From an uncultured Chloroflexota bacterium (GTDB taxonomy: Bacteria; Chloroflexota; Anaerolineae; Aggregatilineales; Phototrophicaceae): a stretch of DNA of 7,073 nt. Below, in pieces: positions 4,405-7,073 of the stretch. Below the pieces are notes generated by a model that worked only from the letters and a program-made list of their open reading frames with translations, was not told the DNA's origin and searched no databases. The number at the start of each line of letters is the position of its first letter. Position 1 is the stretch's first letter. The position numbers and the translations under genes are program-made. The DNA lies in assembly GCA_937927665.1 (NCBI GenBank), contig CALBRY010000434.1, positions 1-7,073 on the forward strand, in the 5' to 3' direction.

Positions 4405-5622
4405 CTATTTGACTTTGATGCTCCCAGCTTTCAAGTTCACACGCAGACTCACCTCAAAGAGTGTCAGCACGAGAACACTGAGCAATATCCAGACGATGGG
4501 GACGGCAGACGGTATCTGTTCGGCGACAAAACCTGTCATCGTCGGCAGGATTCCAATACCTGCACTAGCTGCTGCCACCTGAAAACTGATAGCGTTTGGC
4601 GCATGTGTCGGGCCAAGTTTGTCTTGCGTGGTGGTCACTAACAGCGCGAATAGGGGCGACATTGCAAAAGCGCCAACCGCCAACCCGATGACTCCCACTG
4701 TATTAGCGGAATTCAACGGTGGCGCAGCCAATAGGGCAGCACCAACAATAGTGCCGATCATGCACAATCTCACTAAAGTCGCTGCCTTGAAATAAGGCAC
4801 AATAAAGCCAAAGACAATACGTCCAATCGTGAAGAAGAACCAGTAGAGGCTGACTCTGTTGTTGGCTTCAGTCTGTTCAATACCCCGCGCCGCAGTGAAT
4901 AAGCGGGCACCCCAGTCACTCGGAACCATCTCGACACCGCCATAGACAAAGAACGTCAATATTCCAATCCACACGATAGCCAATGCTAATGTGGCACGAC
5001 TGCTCGCTGGGTTGCTGTGCTCGTCCTCGTCTGTCCGACTCACAGTCCATTGACTGCGAGTCACGATGATCATGACCAGCAGCACAAGGTAGAGTGCGCC
5101 AGTCACCATATACGATGTGCGCCAAGTGCCTCCCTGTGCCAGAATATAATTCAGCAGCAGCGGCGCAACTGCAGAACCGATCCCAAAGCAGGCATGCAGC
5201 CAATTCATCAGACGAGGACCATGATGCGCTGCAAAATAGACGTTCATCGCAGCATCGACAAAACCCAGACCAAAGCCCACCACTACGCCAAATACAATCA
5301 TTAGCGCCCATGCAGGACTGAGCGCGTAACCGAACAACACCACCCCGGTCAGCAGAAAGCTAACCAGCATAGCATTGCCTAATCCGAATCGTTGGATCAA
5401 ACGACTGGCAAGTGCGCTGCTTACAAAGTAACTGATGGTGTTGGCAAGGATGAGCGCCCCCAATGCGCCAACGGGTTGTCCAAAATCCGAACGCGCCCCA
5501 GATTCCCATGCGACTCCTCGCAAGCCAATCGGTATGCCAAGGATGATGAAACTAAGATAGGCGATAATCACAAGCGACAAGGGTGCCGGATTAACTCGTT
5601 GAACAACAGATGCAGTGGTCAT
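4405..5622 (-). CDS. Major facilitator superfamily transporter, probable sugar permease type
   Basis: The 405-residue product is almost entirely membrane-embedded. Hydrophobic segments at about 14-36, 50-70, 82-102, 104-126, 144-163, 168-187, 211-230, 256-276, 284-301, 306-330, 344-366 and 372-392 make the 12 helices of an MFS carrier, with a charged central loop (190-209, SRTDEDEH). GFGLGFVDAAMN (116-127) and YGGVEMVPSDW (227-237) resemble conserved stretches of FucP/YbjJ-like sugar permeases, which are usually proton symporters. The substrate cannot be read; its neighbours suggest a sugar or oligosaccharide. The start at 5620-5622 is preferred: AAAGG lies 9 bases upstream and the first helix begins at the usual distance. 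An in-frame ATG at 5673 would add 17 polar residues and has its nearest AGG too close. It lies 88 bases downstream of the glycosidase-like gene, on the same strand, so co-transcription is likely. Confidence 0.85.
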   Translation of the reverse strand: MTTASVVQRVNPAPLSLVIIAYLSFIILGIPIGLRGVAWESGARSDFGQPVGALGALILANTISYFVSSALASRLIQRFGLGNAMLVSFLLTGVVLFGYALSPAWALMIVFGVVVGFGLGFVDAAMNVYFAAHHGPRLMNWLHACFGIGSAVAPLLLNYILAQGGTWRTSYMVTGALYLVLLVMIIVTRSQWTVSRTDEDEHSNPASSRATLALAIVWIGILTFFVYGGVEMVPSDWGARLFTAARGIEQTEANNRVSLYWFFFTIGRIVFGFIVPYFKAATLVRLCMIGTIVGAALLAAPPLNSANTVGVIGLAVGAFAMSPLFALLVTTTQDKLGPTHAPNAISFQVAAASAGIGILPTMTGFVAEQIPSAVPIVWILLSVLVLTLFEVSLRVNLKAGSIKVK

Positions 5623-5710
5623 GCTGGAACGCCTTTGGTAACCAGAGAGCTTGCATGCGAGACTAGAAGTCATGAGACCTGCGCAAAGCGACCGTCATTT
5701 GTCCATGTCT

Positions 5711-7073
5711 CTAGTGCAGAAGGCGTATGGTCTGATCTGCCGCGAATGGCAGCTCGATCTTTGTTCCGGTCATTGTAATCTCTGGGTTTCCTTCAAGCGT
5801 AACGCGGCTGAAGCCTTCAGGACAATGCAGCAAAACACGACCGGGCTTCTGGCTACGCGTCGTATCAAGTTCTAGTCGCAGAATCCCCTCGCCTACCGTG
5901 CTAAACGAAAGATCGAGCGTCACCGCGCCGTAGCGCGTCGGCGTCGTTTCCAACCGAATGGTGGCGTTTGGCTTAATCCACTCCGGTGCCAGCCCCATCA
6001 GTAAATCCAAACCTTGCGAAGTCTCGAAAACGAGCAGGCTGCGCGCCAACCGGATAAACTCGGCAGATGCCCAGTTGTGAGGCATATCACCGACTAACTG
6101 CTCATAGCTGGCACTGCGCAGGCTTTGTTCCTCACGCCAAACGCGCGTTGGGCTGGCGTGATTGGCGAAGTCGTAGAGGTAATCAATGGCTTTATCCGGT
6201 CGCCCCGTGTACAACCAAACGTGGGCGTTAAAGGATCCGGCATAGTTCCACAGTGCGTTGTGCGGAATCCACCCGGTACCAGCCGGTACCCCTTCTTCAT
6301 CATCAATCTGTTCCAAAAGCTTGCAAAGATTCTGTACCATTGGATGCTCTGGCGCGAACACCTCGCCGGGGTAGATAGCGTGTGCCAACGCCCAGGTCGC
6401 GGTGCCGGGATTGAAGCGAAAGTAGGGGCTGACTTCGCCCTCGAAGTCCGGGACTTGAACATGATCGCTGCTGGCACCCGGCATACGCATCGGCAAATAG
6501 GGCGTGCCATCTGGCAGATTCCTCATATCCCGTGCAGCTTTCTCGAAAAAGACGTTCAGTAAATCCGTATACTCAAAACTGAAGCGATTCGCATCTTCGG
6601 TGTAACCGAGTTTCTGAGCAGCATCAACCGCTTTCTTCAATCCTGCCAGAGTCCATAGGGCAGTCGTGTATTCCGGGCGATCACCACCCATGCCGCCGTC
6701 GGCAAAGGTGGCAGGCATCAGACCATATTCAGCAGCCTCTGGCCCGCGTTTCTTTGATTCTTCTCGCAACCAGCGAATGTAGCTCACCCCGTTTTGGATA
6801 ATGTGCCAAAATGATGCCAATCGATCCCAAGCATCGTCTAATTCGCATTGGCGTATGAGCGTGGCAATAGAAATCGCGGTTTCTTTCGGATGGAAGTCCA
6901 ACTGCATGATGGCACCGCTGGACTGCACACGGCGCAGCAGGGCGTCAATTCCCTGTTCACCCGCCCCCTGATGACCCAGATAGCGGGCAGCTTCCAGAAT
7001 GAAATAACCATCGACCACCCATAATCCCCGATAACAAGTGGGTCCAACCTGAAACTCCGGCAAGTCATCTTTG
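5711..7073 (-). CDS. Six-hairpin (alpha/alpha)6-barrel glycosidase-like protein, 5' end outside the window
   Basis: At least 453 residues are visible; the frame continues upstream past the window edge (K-D-D before LPEFQVG), so the start is missing. The N-terminal visible part (RGLWVVDGYFILEAARYLG, about 15-33) resembles the first barrel helices and carboxylate motif of six-hairpin enzymes such as GH15, GH63 and GH78, where a D in this type of motif lines the active site. Tryptophan and acid-rich stretches follow (NPGTATWALAHAIYPGE, NYAGSFNAHVWLYTG, VWREEQS, MPHNWASAEFIRLARSLL). From about residue 358 the chain becomes beta-rich (APEWIKPNATIRLETTPTRYG onward in two parts), like the C-terminal beta-sandwich that closes rhamnosidase-like enzymes. 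No secretion signal can be judged. I cannot assign a GH family or substrate. It is first of three same-strand genes with a transporter and a CE7 esterase, which supports a carbohydrate role. Confidence 0.75.
   Translation of the reverse strand, partial: KDDLPEFQVGPTCYRGLWVVDGYFILEAARYLGHQGAGEQGIDALLRRVQSSGAIMQLDFHPKETAISIATLIRQCELDDAWDRLASFWHIIQNGVSYIRWLREESKKRGPEAAEYGLMPATFADGGMGGDRPEYTTALWTLAGLKKAVDAAQKLGYTEDANRFSFEYTDLLNVFFEKAARDMRNLPDGTPYLPMRMPGASSDHVQVPDFEGEVSPYFRFNPGTATWALAHAIYPGEVFAPEHPMVQNLCKLLEQIDDEEGVPAGTGWIPHNALWNYAGSFNAHVWLYTGRPDKAIDYLYDFANHASPTRVWREEQSLRSASYEQLVGDMPHNWASAEFIRLARSLLVFETSQGLDLLMGLAPEWIKPNATIRLETTPTRYGAVTLDLSFSTVGEGILRLELDTTRSQKPGRVLLHCPEGFSRVTLEGNPEITMTGTKIELPFAADQTIRLLH

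Noticed and set aside
4916..5311. Minus-strand frame inside the transporter gene
   Set aside because: Cysteine- and arginine-heavy shadow frame of a clear 12-helix transporter.
6283..6302. GGTACC occurring twice a few bases apart within the glycosidase-like gene
   Set aside because: It falls in codons for GTGW-type protein sequence and has no wider repeat structure.
1..7073. CRISPR array, tRNA, rRNA or a defence or toxin system
   Set aside because: No regularly spaced repeats, no cloverleaf or rRNA-like stretches, and no nuclease, antitoxin or cas-like proteins were seen on either strand.

Overview
The window looks like chromosomal DNA of a bacterium with middling GC content, plausibly a member of the Chloroflexota. 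That guess rests on three things: a lipoprotein with a long Thr/Pro/Ser linker, a transposase ending in an LGG-I-HDY-R-AA tail, and a cytosolic-type carbohydrate gene cluster. None of these is decisive, and no rRNA, tRNA or other taxonomic marker is present.

The left half (1 to about 3100) is a graveyard of insertion sequences. One nearly complete IS of about 1.23 kb (961-2192, transposase on the minus strand) has imperfect terminal inverted repeats. Around it lie three degraded pieces of the same transposase family: an N-terminal piece (1-83, plus strand), a C-terminal tail with an in-frame TGA (894-959, minus strand), and a C-terminal tail (2971-3042, plus strand). A perfect 20-bp inverted repeat (83-102 and 3077-3096), of the same sequence type as the IS ends, brackets almost the whole region, so a roughly 3-kb unit may once have moved or been rearranged as one piece. 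Inside it are an intact small lipoprotein gene (267-839), the C-terminal remnant of a protein with a likely winged-helix end (2195-2572, cut by the IS), a long hairpin (2591-2658) and gene-poor DNA.

The right half (3305-7073) holds three minus-strand genes that read as a carbohydrate-use cluster. In transcription order they are a six-hairpin-type glycosidase-like protein (its start lies outside the window), a 12-helix major facilitator transporter resembling the sugar-permease branch, and a CE7 acetyl esterase with its full catalytic triad. The simplest reading is import of an acetylated oligosaccharide by the transporter, deacetylation by the esterase and glycosidic cleavage by the glycosidase, all without visible secretion signals. 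The esterase may also have its own promoter. The substrate is not readable from the sequence.

I did not find a clearly new multi-gene system. The most unusual structure is the nested set of IS ends and transposase remnants around the lipoprotein gene.
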